Below are positions 1 to 8,195 of a stretch of DNA of 64,000 bases, piece after piece. Source of the stretch: Montanilutibacter psychrotolerans (GTDB lineage Bacteria > Pseudomonadota > Gammaproteobacteria > Xanthomonadales > Xanthomonadaceae); contig NZ_RIBS01000002.1 in the NCBI RefSeq assembly GCF_003719825.1, forward strand, positions 558,001 to 622,000, given 5' to 3'. The notes under the pieces were generated by a model. The model saw nothing but the letters and a program-made list of their open reading frames with translations, had not been told where the DNA came from and made no database searches. Position numbers and translations under genes: made by a program. Position 1 is the first letter of the stretch. Each line of letters opens with the position of its first letter.

Positions 1-505
1 TCGGCAGGCCGGCGTGCTCGTGCGCCATCGCGCGCAGCTTGCCGATCAGCTCGTCCAGCTTGGGCAGCAGCACGGTGTTGCGCGCTTCGTTGAGCATCAG
101 CGAGTAGCTGAGGTTGTTGATGTCCTCGGAGGTGCACGCGAAATGCACGAACTCCAGCGCCGGGCCCAGCTCCGCGTCGTCCTTGAGCTTTTCCTTGATG
201 AGGTACTCGACGGCCTTGACGTCGTGGTTGGTGGTGCGCTCGATCTCCTTGACGCGTGCGGCGTCAGCGACCGTCAGGCCATCGGCGAACTGGCGCAGGC
301 GCGCCACGGCATCGGCCGAGAACGGCTTGAGCTCGACGATGCCCGGCTCGTTGGCCAGCGCCAGCAGCCACTCCACCTCGACCTTGACGCGGGCCTTGAT
401 CAGGCCGAACTCGGAGAAGATCGGGCGCAACGCGTCGACCTTGCCGGCGTAGCGGCCATCGAGCGGGGACAGGGCGAGCAGGTGGATTTCGGCAGTGGCG
501 GGCAT
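1..505 (-). CDS. purB: Adenylosuccinate lyase, N-terminal part (gene cut by window start)
   Basis: Adenylosuccinate lyase of purine synthesis: it cleaves SAICAR and adenylosuccinate, releasing fumarate. The 168 visible codons begin at an ATG at 503-505 with MPATAEIHLLALSPLDGRYA, the N-terminus typical of gammaproteobacterial PurB. A conserved stretch with TSEDINN (residues about 128-134) follows and lies in the first conserved region of the fumarase/aspartase superfamily. The catalytic loop (GSSAMPHK-type signature) lies beyond the window. The gene is divergent from fumC, with about 146 bp between the two starts. The fragment has no frameshift or stop, so the truncation is only the window edge. 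Confidence 0.93.
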   Translation of the reverse strand, partial: MPATAEIHLLALSPLDGRYAGKVDALRPIFSEFGLIKARVKVEVEWLLALANEPGIVELKPFSADAVARLRQFADGLTVADAARVKEIERTTNHDVKAVEYLIKEKLKDDAELGPALEFVHFACTSEDINNLSYSLMLNEARNTVLLPKLDELIGKLRAMAHEHAGLP

Positions 506-651
506 GGGGGCAGGGCAGCGGGAAACAGGGCGGGCATTCTACAGCGCCCGCTCCGCGGCGAGGCCCGGATGCCCTTGCAGGCAGCCTGGGCTGCTGCGGG
601 AAGACGGCGAAGCCGGCGTAAGCTCGATCCATTCCCCTGCGAGACACCGTG

Positions 652-2115
652 ATGGCCACCAGGACCAAGGACACCCCGCCCGCCGATGCCACCGACGCCA
701 CAGCCGCCGGCTACCGGCTCGAACACGACAGCATGGGCACGCTGCGCGTACCGATCGAGGCACTGTGGGGTGCGCAGACCCAGCGCGCGGTGGTGAATTT
801 CCCGATTTCCGGCCAGCCGATGCCGCGAGAATTCATCCGTGCACTGGGCCTGATCAAGGCCGCCGCGGCGCAGGTCAACGGCGGGCTCGGCTTGCTTGGC
901 AAGGGCCAGGCGACGGCCATCGGCAAGGCGGCGCTGGCGGTTGCCGATGGCCAGTACGACGCGCACTTTCCGATCGACGTGTTCCAGACCGGCTCGGGCA
1001 CGTCCAGCAACATGAACGCCAACGAGGTCATTGCGACGCTGGCGACGCAAGCGGGCAAGGGCCGCGGCGCGGCCGTGCACCCCAATGACCACGTCAACCT
1101 CGGGCAGAGTTCCAACGACGTCATTCCCACCGCCATCCGCGTGTCTGCGCAGCTGGCCACCGTCGAGCACCTGCTGCCGGCGATGACGCACCTGCGCCGC
1201 ACCATCGACCGGCGCGCGAAGTCGCTGGGAAAGATCACCAAGACCGGCCGCACCCACCTCATGGACGCGATGCCGTTGACGTTCGGGCAGGAGTTCGGTG
1301 CGTGGTCGGCGCAGCTGCAGTCGGCGCAGGGGCGCATCGAGGACGCCTTGAAGCGGCTGCGGCGCCTGCCGATCGGCGGCACCGCGATCGGCACCGGAAT
1401 CAACGCCGACCCGCGATTCGGCAAGGCGATGGCGAAGACGCTCTCGTCGCTGTCGGGCACGAAATTCGAGGCCGCCGCCAACACCTTCGAAGGCATCGCC
1501 GCACAGGACGACGCGGTGGAACTGTCCGGCCAACTCAGCGCGCTGGCGGTGGCGTTGATGAAGATCGGCAACGACCTGCGCTGGATGAACTCCGGGCCGC
1601 TGGCGGGGTTGGGCGAGATCGAGCTGCCGGCCTTGCAGCCGGGCAGCTCGATCATGCCGGGCAAGGTCAACCCGGTGATCCCGGAGGCGCTGTGCATGGT
1701 GTGCGCGCAGGTGATCGGCCACCACGCCGCCATCACCGTGGCCGGGCAGAGCGGCAACTTCCAGCTCAACGTGATGCTGCCGCTGATCGCGTTCGACCTG
1801 CTCGATTCGATCCGCCTCCTGGGCAATGCCATGCAACTGTTGGCCGACGAGGCGATTGCGGGGCTTCGCGTGCGTGGCGAGCGCGTGCGCGAGGCGCTGG
1901 AGCGCAACCCGATCCTGGTCACCGCGCTGAACCCGATCATCGGCTATGAACTGGCCGCAGCGATCGCCAAGCAGGCCTACAAGGAAGGCCGGCCGGTGCT
2001 CGACGTCGCGCTCGAACGCAGCGGCCTGGACGAGAAGACCCTGCGTCGCCTGCTCGATCCTGCCGCGCTGACGCGCGGTGGCATTGCCGCCGGTGGCGGA
2101 GGTGGGGGCGGCTGA
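652..2115 (+). CDS. fumC: Class II fumarate hydratase
   Basis: Iron-independent fumarase of the TCA cycle (fumarate to L-malate), cytosolic, expected to be a homotetramer. Seen in the 487 residues: TGSGTSSNMNANE near residue 115, GRTHLMDAMPLTFGQE near 200, and the family signature GSSIMPGKVNP near 328, which carries the mobile catalytic loop. The length fits the class II family (about 465) with an extended N-terminus. Translation could also start at a GTG three bases upstream. The C-terminus is odd: it ends in an alanine/glycine run with seven consecutive glycines before the stop. It converges on the dedA gene, 25 bp away, and a GC-rich inverted repeat in that gap may act as a shared terminator. 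Confidence 0.95.
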   Translation: MATRTKDTPPADATDATAAGYRLEHDSMGTLRVPIEALWGAQTQRAVVNFPISGQPMPREFIRALGLIKAAAAQVNGGLGLLGKGQATAIGKAALAVADGQYDAHFPIDVFQTGSGTSSNMNANEVIATLATQAGKGRGAAVHPNDHVNLGQSSNDVIPTAIRVSAQLATVEHLLPAMTHLRRTIDRRAKSLGKITKTGRTHLMDAMPLTFGQEFGAWSAQLQSAQGRIEDALKRLRRLPIGGTAIGTGINADPRFGKAMAKTLSSLSGTKFEAAANTFEGIAAQDDAVELSGQLSALAVALMKIGNDLRWMNSGPLAGLGEIELPALQPGSSIMPGKVNPVIPEALCMVCAQVIGHHAAITVAGQSGNFQLNVMLPLIAFDLLDSIRLLGNAMQLLADEAIAGLRVRGERVREALERNPILVTALNPIIGYELAAAIAKQAYKEGRPVLDVALERSGLDEKTLRRLLDPAALTRGGIAAGGGGGGG

Positions 2116-2140
2116 GCGGCAGGGGCCGGCCGCCGGCCGC

Positions 2141-2773
2141 TCAGGCCGACGCCATGCCCCGACGGCGGCGTGCGTGGTACCAGCGCAGCAGGGCAACGCC
2201 GCCGCCCTCCAGGGCCAGCAGGCCCAGCACCACCCAGATGCCCACCTGCACCGGCGGCAGGCCGCTGTGGCGCACTGCATAGCCGATGCTCAGCAGCGCG
2301 GCGTTCCAGACCAGGCAGCCGGCGGCGCTGGCCAGCACGAAGTCCATCCAGCGGATGGACAGCACACCGGCCGGTAGCGGCAGGTAGAACCGCACCACCG
2401 GGATCGCATGGCCGACCAGCGTCACCACCACGGCATTGCGCTGGTAGGAGCGCTTCATCCGCTCGAACAGTCCGGGGCTGAGCAGCACGTAGCGTCCGTA
2501 CCGTTGCACGGCCGATTCGGCGCGTTGTTCGCCCAGCGCCCGGCCCAGGGTGAACCAGGCCAGCCCACCGATCACCGAACCCAGGGTGCTCACCGCGATC
2601 ACCGCGGCAAGCTCGCCGGGGCCGGCAACGGCGGCCATGCCCAGGAACACGAACAGCACGTACGAAGGAATGATCGGGATGAGCTTTTCGATCAGCGACA
2701 GCAACCCGATGCCCAGCAGCCCCCACGACAGGATCTCGACAGCGAAAGCAGGCAGGTGCATGGCGGTGCTCAT
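2141..2773 (-). CDS. DedA/VTT-domain inner-membrane protein
   Basis: A 210-residue polytopic membrane protein of the DedA (SNARE-associated/VTT) family. Known family members act in undecaprenyl-phosphate or phospholipid flipping and in membrane homeostasis. Supporting features are the N-terminal hydrophobic hairpin (LIEKLIPIIPSYVLFVFLGM), a GGLAWFTLGRALG segment near residue 70, and a VVRFYLPLPAG segment that resembles the family's conserved re-entrant R-x3-P motif. The start overlaps the stop of the upstream methyltransferase by four bases (ATGA), so the two are probably translationally coupled. Coupling with a phospholipid-type methyltransferase suggests membrane-lipid work. The exact substrate cannot be told from sequence. 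Confidence 0.88.
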   Translation of the reverse strand: MSTAMHLPAFAVEILSWGLLGIGLLSLIEKLIPIIPSYVLFVFLGMAAVAGPGELAAVIAVSTLGSVIGGLAWFTLGRALGEQRAESAVQRYGRYVLLSPGLFERMKRSYQRNAVVVTLVGHAIPVVRFYLPLPAGVLSIRWMDFVLASAAGCLVWNAALLSIGYAVRHSGLPPVQVGIWVVLGLLALEGGGVALLRWYHARRRRGMASA

Positions 2774-3366
2774 GGTCGCGCTGCCAGCGCCGTGCGCGGG
2801 CCGATCCGGTAGACGCTTGCCGGCGGCAGGTTAAGCAAGGTGCCGCCAATGCGATGCGCCTGCAGGTCCAGGCGCGCCAGAACGCGCCGCGGTACCGGGC
2901 AGGTGGGCCCGTAGGTGAACTGGTAGAAGTGGCCGCCCGGACGCAGCAACGACATCGCGCCGCGAACGATGGCCACCAGCTTGGCCAACGTGAGGTTCAG
3001 CAGCGGCAGGCCGCTGATCACCAGTCCAAAGCTGGCCGGCGCGAGCAGCCGGATGCGCGTCAGGCGCGCGGCGTCGGCGTGCAGTACCCGCGCTTGCGGA
3101 AAGGCGTTGGCCAGGCGCACCGCCATGTGCTCCTCGTACTCGACCAGGGTCAGATCGGACTCGGCCAGGCCGCGGCCAAGCAGCGCGCGCGTGAAGCTGC
3201 CGGTGCCGGGACCCAGTTCCAGCACGGGCGCCTTGCCGGGGTCGACGTCACGGGTGATCAGGCTGGCAAGTGCGGGGCCGGAGGGTGCGATGGCACCGAT
3301 CCGACGTGGGCTGGCGGCGGCGGCGCGGAGGAAGCCGAGCCAGCCCGGTGCGGGTGGGGATTGCAT
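2770..3366 (-). CDS. Phospholipid N-methyltransferase-like SAM-dependent methyltransferase
   Basis: A 198-residue class I SAM-dependent methyltransferase. Motif I is clear (VLELGPGTGSFTRALL, about residues 47-62), followed by the acidic motif-II region LTLVEYEEHMA and SGLPLLNL in the motif-IV position. Length and motif spelling resemble the rhizobial PmtA-type phosphatidylethanolamine N-methyltransferases, so methylation of phospholipid headgroups is a reasonable guess but not proven. I chose the ATG at 3364-3366. The long upstream extension in the same frame has poor coding character and runs antiparallel through the next gene. The gene overlaps dedA by ATGA. Alternatives are a 16S rRNA dimethylase-like or other small-molecule methyltransferase. 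Confidence 0.82.
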   Translation of the reverse strand: MQSPPAPGWLGFLRAAAASPRRIGAIAPSGPALASLITRDVDPGKAPVLELGPGTGSFTRALLGRGLAESDLTLVEYEEHMAVRLANAFPQARVLHADAARLTRIRLLAPASFGLVISGLPLLNLTLAKLVAIVRGAMSLLRPGGHFYQFTYGPTCPVPRRVLARLDLQAHRIGGTLLNLPPASVYRIGPRTALAARP

Positions 3367-3461
3367 GCAGGAAACCGTCCGTGGATCGAGGGCGCATTGC
3401 CACATGGGGCCGGCGGGAGGCGTGGACAATCCGCTGCCCACCGGCCTGTGGCGAGGGGAAC

Positions 3462-4052
3462 TCAACGGCAGTCGTTGTCGTCGTGGTCGATCTTGGCGAA
3501 CGGCTGGAATTCCGGCAGCGCGGCGACCAGCGCGTCCTGCGCCTGCTGGATGTCCTTGGCACGCAGGCACAGCTGCTTGGCCTGGGTTTCCAGCTTGCCG
3601 GCTTCGGCGTCGATCTTGTCGCCGATCCCATCCGGGTTGCCGGTGGCCAGGCCTTCGACCACCGAGCCGATCGCCTTCCCTGCCAGGGCCACGCCGGCCG
3701 CGCCGACCTTGGCGCCCTCGGCCACCATCGTTTCCAGCTGAGCGCGATAGCGCAGGGTCAGGGCGCGTTGTTCGGCCGTCAGCGCGACCTGCTTGCCATC
3801 GATGCTCAGATCGCCGTTGGGGGCGATGCGCGCGCGGCTGCCGTTGTCGGCGCCGACAGTGATGGTCCCGCCATCCAGCGAGAGATTGCCCACCACCAGC
3901 CCGCGACCGGGCTTGCCCGTGTCGGACGCGCTGGACGAGGCGGTGTCGGTGCGGTTGCAGCCAACCAGGACCAGGCCCAGGGCCAGGCACAGTGCGAGCA
4001 GCGTGGTGGGTGCAGCGTGGTTCTTGAGGCGATTCATCGCACGGGGTCTCAT
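3462..4052 (-). CDS. DUF2884 (YggN-like) lipoprotein
   Basis: A 196-residue predicted lipoprotein. The first 31 residues are a signal peptide with an L-V-G-C lipobox, giving lipid-modified Cys32. The mature part begins with a Ser/Thr-rich linker, then a short beta-rich segment (residues about 55-85) and a helical domain with conserved cysteine near the C-terminus. This layout matches the DUF2884/YggN family, whose function is unknown. I chose the ATG at 4050-4052 because AAGGA lies about nine bases upstream. The next in-frame ATG, five codons later, lacks a ribosome-binding site. The gene sits between the methyltransferase and a GDSL esterase on the same strand. Confidence 0.75.
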   Translation of the reverse strand: MRPRAMNRLKNHAAPTTLLALCLALGLVLVGCNRTDTASSSASDTGKPGRGLVVGNLSLDGGTITVGADNGSRARIAPNGDLSIDGKQVALTAEQRALTLRYRAQLETMVAEGAKVGAAGVALAGKAIGSVVEGLATGNPDGIGDKIDAEAGKLETQAKQLCLRAKDIQQAQDALVAALPEFQPFAKIDHDDNDCR

Positions 4053-4122
4053 CGCACGGCTTCCTTGGTTGGATGGCGGGACCGCGCCGCACCTTCGGGC
4101 GCGGCGTCGGCCAGAGTCCGGA

Positions 4123-4827
4123 TTACTTGCTGCGTGTCGCCGCGCCGGCCGGAGCGGCAAGCGTTGCGGCGGAGGCGTCGACCAGCAGCGGACGCAACGT
4201 GCCCCAGGCGTTGTCCAGCACCTTCGGCTGCGCGGCGGCATTGGGATGGACGCCATCGTCCTGCAGCAGCGCCGGGGTGTCGGAAATACCGGCCAGCAGC
4301 GAGGGAAGCAGGGTCACGTCCTGGTTGCGGGCCACCTTCTCGTAGACCCCGCGCAGCATCGCGGCCGAGCCGTCCTTGTCGAACATTGGCGGCAGCGCGA
4401 AGCCCAGGATGGTGACCTTGGCGCCGCTGGCCTGGGCCAGGTCGACCAGCGCCGACAGATCGCGCTCGATGTGCTCGGCCGGAACGCCCAGGATCGCGTC
4501 GTTGCCAGCCAGTTCGATCACCACGACATCGGGGTGGTGCCGAACCAGCAGGGCGGGCAGTTCAGTCAGTCCATCGGCCAGCGTCTTGCCGCCGCGGCTG
4601 ACGTTGTGGATCGCGGGCGGGGTGGCGGTTTCGGTGGCCAGGCGCTTGCCCAGCAGGGCGACCCAGCCGGCCTCCTCGTCCATCCGGTGTGCTGCACTCA
4701 GGCTGTCGCCGAGGATCAGCACACTATCGGGAGCTTGCGCCGGGGCGGCCAGGGCAGGGGCGGCCAGGGCAGGGGGCGCGACGGTGGCCAGGGTCAGTGC
4801 CAGCAACAGCGTTTTCATTGGTTTCAA
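4123..4827 (-). CDS. Secreted GDSL arylesterase / lysophospholipase (TesA-like)
   Basis: A 234-residue SGNH-family hydrolase, probably periplasmic, cleaving acyl or aryl esters. The catalytic blocks are visible: ILGDSLSAAH (nucleophile Ser, about residue 42), NVSRGGKT (oxyanion glycine), ELAGNDAI (Asn) and the C-terminal DDGVHPN, with Asp and His of the triad. An N-terminal signal peptide is followed by a small in-frame repeat (APALA twice) near the cleavage site. In E. coli the equivalent TesA is periplasmic and also works as thioesterase I. The C-terminus carries an extra Ala/Gly-rich tail. It shares its strand with the DUF2884 lipoprotein gene, 70 bp downstream. Confidence 0.9.
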   Translation of the reverse strand: MKPMKTLLLALTLATVAPPALAAPALAAPAQAPDSVLILGDSLSAAHRMDEEAGWVALLGKRLATETATPPAIHNVSRGGKTLADGLTELPALLVRHHPDVVVIELAGNDAILGVPAEHIERDLSALVDLAQASGAKVTILGFALPPMFDKDGSAAMLRGVYEKVARNQDVTLLPSLLAGISDTPALLQDDGVHPNAAAQPKVLDNAWGTLRPLLVDASAATLAAPAGAATRSK

Positions 4828-4979
4828 GGTGCGCTCCTTTGCGTGTCAGTTTGCGAGTTCTGTTATCGAGCCGGGACTGCCGGGCAGGGCAATCAGGCCT
4901 TGGGCTGCCGCATGCGGCGCCCGGGCGGGCGCCCCGGGCAGGCGCCCCAGGCAGAAGCCGAGGGGGCGCCGTCGGGGCA

Positions 4980-5993
4980 TCAGCCCTCGTCGCGCCAGCG
5001 GCGCAGGCGGATCGCGGTGAAGATCATGGCCGCGCCCAGCACCGCGCCGATCCAGAGGTCTGCGCTACCCAGTGCCGAGAGGCCGGCGTCGACGTTGACC
5101 AGACGCGACAATTCCGCCGGGCCGTTGATGTCACCGATGTCGCCGACGTTGCCCGGCACCCAGGTGCCCGGGACCACGCTCAGCAGGCCGCGGTAGACCA
5201 CCGTGTACCAGATCTTGCCGTGCGGGATTTCCACGCCCGGGAAGATGTCGAGCATGCTGACGATGGTGCAGGCCAGGATCGGAACCAGTGCGGCCCACAG
5301 GAACGGAACGCGCTTGGACCAGGCCGAGCACATCATCAGCCAGCCGACGGCGGGCAGCGACCAGAGCATCTGCAGCGGCAGCGACACGATGGCCTCGCCG
5401 ATGATGCGCAGCGGATGGGAGTGGGTCAGCAGTGCCATGCCGCCGGGCACGCCATTGACGTTGATCGTGAAGAACCCGATCACCCAGAACACCATGCCGA
5501 GGGCGATGCCGATCGCGATCGAGATCGCCGGCGCCAGCAGCAGGGCCCAGGCGGCCTTGGACAGCACCACCTGCGTGTCCGAGATCGGCATCGATTTCCA
5601 GAACAGGATGCTGCGGTCGCGGCGGTCGTCGTACAGCGAGCCCAGCGCGTAGAAGAACACCACGAACGCGAGCACCAGGCCGGTGAGCCCGATACCAACC
5701 AGCAGCATGCCGTCGCCGAGCATGCCGATGCCGCGCGAGAACTCGGCGATGTCGCCATCGAAGTCGAACTCGTTGCGGGCCTTGCTGCCCAACAGGCTGC
5801 CGGCGATCACCACCAGCACCGCCAGCAGCGCGGCAATGCCGCCGGTGATCACCGGCGCCCAGAGGAATCCGCCCTTGTGCTCCCAGAACTCCCGGCGCAA
5901 CAGCAGGCGGAAGGTGTGGGTGGGGTGCACGGCGGCGACCGCACGTCGCGCCACGGGGACGCCGCTGTCGGAATTGAGATCGATCGCGTTCAT
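4980..5993 (-). CDS. ABC transporter permease of a YtrA-regulated operon
   Basis: A 337-residue ABC-2-type integral membrane protein, last gene of the GntR-ABC operon. Six or so hydrophobic segments are visible, including ITGGIAALLAVLVVIAGSLL (about residues 50-69), a pair near 100-120, and three in the C-terminal half. A cytoplasmic RDRSILFWKSMP stretch (about 131-142) is typical of ABC-2 permeases. It starts at ATG 5991-5993, overlapping the ATPase stop as ATGA. It pairs with the neighbouring ATPase to form an exporter. In other bacteria, YtrA-type operons respond to cell-wall-active antibiotics. The substrate here is unknown. Confidence 0.85.
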   Translation of the reverse strand: MNAIDLNSDSGVPVARRAVAAVHPTHTFRLLLRREFWEHKGGFLWAPVITGGIAALLAVLVVIAGSLLGSKARNEFDFDGDIAEFSRGIGMLGDGMLLVGIGLTGLVLAFVVFFYALGSLYDDRRDRSILFWKSMPISDTQVVLSKAAWALLLAPAISIAIGIALGMVFWVIGFFTINVNGVPGGMALLTHSHPLRIIGEAIVSLPLQMLWSLPAVGWLMMCSAWSKRVPFLWAALVPILACTIVSMLDIFPGVEIPHGKIWYTVVYRGLLSVVPGTWVPGNVGDIGDINGPAELSRLVNVDAGLSALGSADLWIGAVLGAAMIFTAIRLRRWRDEG

Positions 5994-6874
5994 GCGTAGG
6001 TCCCCTTCATGGTGGCGACGAACAGGTCGGCCAGGCCCGGCGTGCGCGATTCGCCCAGCGCCTCGAGCTGCTGCGGCGTGCTGCCGTCGAAAAGCATCAC
6101 GGTCTTGCCGAACGGCAGGGAGCGTTCGTCCAGCGGCTTGAGTGCGCGCGCGTTGTCGAGCTGGTCGGCGCTGACGAGCACTTCGGTGAAGCGTTCGCCC
6201 AGCGATTCCATGTCCGAGGTCAGCACGATCTTGCCGTCGCGGATGAACATCACGTCGGTGAGGATGTGCTCGATCTCCTCGACCTGGTGGGTGGTGATGA
6301 CGATCGTCTTGTCCTCGTCGAAGTAATCCTCCAGCAGGCGCTGGTAGAACTGCTTGCGGTAGAGGATGTCCAGGCCGAGGGTCGGCTCGTCCAGCACCAG
6401 CAGCTTGGCGTCGATGGCCATCACCAGCGCCAGGTGCAACTGCACGATCATGCCCTTGGACATTTCCCGCACGCGCATCTTCGGCGTCAGCTGGGTGCCG
6501 GCCATGAAGCGGTTGCAGCGGTCGCGATCGAAGCGCGGGTGCACGCCGGCCACGAACTCGATGGCGTCGGCGACGCGCATCCAGCGCGGCAGCACGGCAA
6601 CGTCGGCGATGAAGCACACATCGCGCATCAGTTCGTCGCGCTGGGTACGCGGATCCAGGCCGAGCACGTTGAACTGGCCCTCGAACGGGATCAGTCCGAG
6701 CATCGCCTTGAGGGCGGTGGTCTTGCCGGCGCCGTTGGGTCCGATCAGGCCGACGATGCGGCCGGTCGGGATGTCCAGCGAGGTGTCGTTGAGCGCCAGC
6801 TTGTTCTTGTAGGCCTTGCGCAGGCCACGTGCGCTGGCGACCAGGTTGCTGGTGGTCGGGGTGGGGGCGTTCAT
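5990..6874 (-). CDS. ABC transporter ATP-binding protein
   Basis: A 294-residue nucleotide-binding subunit. Walker A is GPNGAGKTT (about residues 44-52), the signature region is MSKGMIVQLHLA (a degenerate form of LSGGQ), and Walker B LLVLDEP precedes the H-loop TTHQ. The altered signature (SKGM) is usual for the YtrB/NatA-like exporters found with YtrA regulators. ATG at 6872-6874 overlaps the GntR stop, and its own stop overlaps the permease ATG, so the genes are translationally coupled. The C-terminal 80 residues form an accessory domain beyond the core ATPase fold. Confidence 0.9.
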   Translation of the reverse strand: MNAPTPTTSNLVASARGLRKAYKNKLALNDTSLDIPTGRIVGLIGPNGAGKTTALKAMLGLIPFEGQFNVLGLDPRTQRDELMRDVCFIADVAVLPRWMRVADAIEFVAGVHPRFDRDRCNRFMAGTQLTPKMRVREMSKGMIVQLHLALVMAIDAKLLVLDEPTLGLDILYRKQFYQRLLEDYFDEDKTIVITTHQVEEIEHILTDVMFIRDGKIVLTSDMESLGERFTEVLVSADQLDNARALKPLDERSLPFGKTVMLFDGSTPQQLEALGESRTPGLADLFVATMKGTYA

Positions 6875-7251
6875 TGCGCACCTTCCGTGGCCGTGCCACT
6901 GGACAGCAGCTCCGCAGGGGTCAGCCCCAGGCGCAGGATGCGTTCCAGCACCAGCGGCCATTCTTCGCGCAGAAACCGCTCGCGCTCGCTCGACAGCAGT
7001 TTTTGCGATGCCCCTTCCGTGACGTACATGCCTAGTCCCCTGCGTTTTTCCACGAGTGCCTCGTCCGCCAGTTCCTGATAGGCGCGCGAGACGGTGATTG
7101 GGTTGAGCTGGTACTCGGCCGCGACCTGGCGGACCGAGGGCAGCGCGTCGCCGGGCTTGAGGAGCCCGTCGAGCATCATCGCGACGACGCGCTCCTTCAG
7201 CTGGCGGTAGATGGGAGCGCCGTCGCTCCATTGAATGGCGGTCATGTTCAT
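6871..7251 (-). CDS. GntR-family regulator, YtrA subfamily
   Basis: A 126-residue transcription factor. It has an N-terminal winged helix (PIYRQLKERV at about 13-22, LPSVRQVAAEYQLNPITVSRAYQELADEALVEKRRGLGMYV at about 42-82) and only a short helical tail, the layout of the YtrA subfamily. These repress their own operon, usually with an ABC exporter. The matching palindrome is seen at 7536-7559, upstream of the operon's first gene. Its start overlaps the stop of the preceding small gene (ATGA), and an alternative ATG lies two codons in. It likely acts as a dimer on GGTG-N16-CACC. Confidence 0.92.
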   Translation of the reverse strand: MNMTAIQWSDGAPIYRQLKERVVAMMLDGLLKPGDALPSVRQVAAEYQLNPITVSRAYQELADEALVEKRRGLGMYVTEGASQKLLSSERERFLREEWPLVLERILRLGLTPAELLSSGTATEGAQ

Positions 7252-7508
7252 CCCCGCGGTGCAAAAGAGAAGTAGGGCATCACCAGCGTGTGCCGGCTGC
7301 GGCGGCTGGCGCGGCGGAGGTTACGCTGGGACTCGTTGTCTGCCCGGGCGGCCAGAGCGGTGGTACGACCGTCCAGGCCCGTCGACCCCACCGAGCCGAT
7401 GGCCCGGTCCGACCCGGCGAGCGGGCTGGAGAGGGCAATCAGGCCGGTCAGGAGCAGGGCGCTGCCGGACAGGAGCAGGGCGGGCGGGTTGAGGAGCTTG
7501 CGGTTCAT
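7248..7508 (-). CDS. Small membrane or exported protein leading the GntR-ABC operon
   Basis: An 86-residue protein I do not recognise. Residues about 9-30 form one hydrophobic segment (LALLSGS-type run ending LIALSSPLAG), so it is either signal-anchored or exported. The rest is polar and Arg/Ser-rich with no known motif. It is judged real because its stop overlaps the GntR start by four bases, it starts 28 bp downstream of the YtrA-type palindrome, and no other gene fills the gap. Being first in a YtrA-regulated operon, it may be an accessory factor or sensor for the exporter. That role is inference. Confidence 0.6.
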   Translation of the reverse strand: MNRKLLNPPALLLSGSALLLTGLIALSSPLAGSDRAIGSVGSTGLDGRTTALAARADNESQRNLRRASRRSRHTLVMPYFSFAPRG

Positions 7509-7535
7509 GGCGAACGTCCTGCTCGTTGGTCTGTA

Positions 7536-7559
7536 GGTGTTGTAGTCAACTATAACACC
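7536..7559 (-). promoter_or_regulatory. Palindromic operator, GGTG-N16-CACC (YtrA-type)
   Basis: A 24-bp inverted repeat: GGTGTT at 7536-7541, TAGT at 7543-7546, a two-base centre, ACTA at 7549-7552 and AACACC at 7554-7559. Only the centre and one position per arm break the symmetry. It fits the GGTG-N16-CACC pattern I associate with YtrA-type GntR proteins of xanthomonads. It lies just upstream of the small gene-GntR-ABC operon, which suggests autorepression. It is also about 67 bp upstream of the divergent glutathione peroxidase gene and could affect that promoter. Confidence 0.75.
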
Positions 7560-7625
7560 AAGATTCTCCCCGTCAACACCCCGCCTACCCAACTGAAGGC
7601 ATACTCCCGACCCGCCAATCTCGGG

Positions 7626-8195
7626 ATGCCCGCAATGCGCCGCCGCACCTTCCTGATCGCCGTTTCCGCCTGCCTGGCCCTGGTCGCGGGGGCTGCCGTG
7701 GCTACCGACGGCCTGCTCGACCACGCTTTCCGGCCCCTGGCCGGGCGCACCCCGGTCAATCTGGGCACTGCCTACGCCGGCGAGGTGCTGCTGGTGGTCA
7801 ACACCGCCAGCAAGTGCGGCTTCACGCCGCAGTTCGAGGGCCTGGAGGCAATGCACGCACGCTATCGGCCGCGCGGCTTCGCGGTGCTGGGCTTTCCGTC
7901 CGGCGACTTCCGCGAGCAGGAGTTCGAGGACGAATCGCAGATCCAGCAGTTCTGCACGCTGACCTACGGCGTGAAGTTCCCGATGTTCGAGAAGGTGCAC
8001 GTGGTCGGCGAACAGGCGACGCCGCTGTACCGGGAACTCGCGCGCGCTTCCGGCCAGCCGCCGAAGTGGAACTTCCACAAGTATCTGGTGGGCCGCGATG
8101 GCCGCCTGATTGCGACCTTCGGCAGCGCCACGCGTCCCGACGATCCGGCGCTCGTGGCCGCGGTCGAGGCCGCACTGGCCGCGCCGCGCCCTTGA
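7626..8195 (+). CDS. Exported glutathione-peroxidase-family thiol peroxidase
   Basis: A 189-residue member of the glutathione peroxidase family (reduction of H2O2 or lipid hydroperoxides). It carries an N-terminal export signal (RRRTFLIAVSACLALVAGAAVA), unlike cytosolic BtuE. The peroxidatic Cys is in NTASKCGFTPQ (about residue 61), the likely resolving Cys in QFCTLTYG, and the active-site Trp in WNFHKYLVGRDG. The usual FPCNQF motif is spelled FPSGDF, so the Gln of the catalytic tetrad is replaced. A second ATG nine bases downstream (7635) is an equally good start, and neither has a strong ribosome-binding site. The gene is divergent from the GntR-ABC operon. Confidence 0.85.
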   Translation: MPAMRRRTFLIAVSACLALVAGAAVATDGLLDHAFRPLAGRTPVNLGTAYAGEVLLVVNTASKCGFTPQFEGLEAMHARYRPRGFAVLGFPSGDFREQEFEDESQIQQFCTLTYGVKFPMFEKVHVVGEQATPLYRELARASGQPPKWNFHKYLVGRDGRLIATFGSATRPDDPALVAAVEAALAAPRP

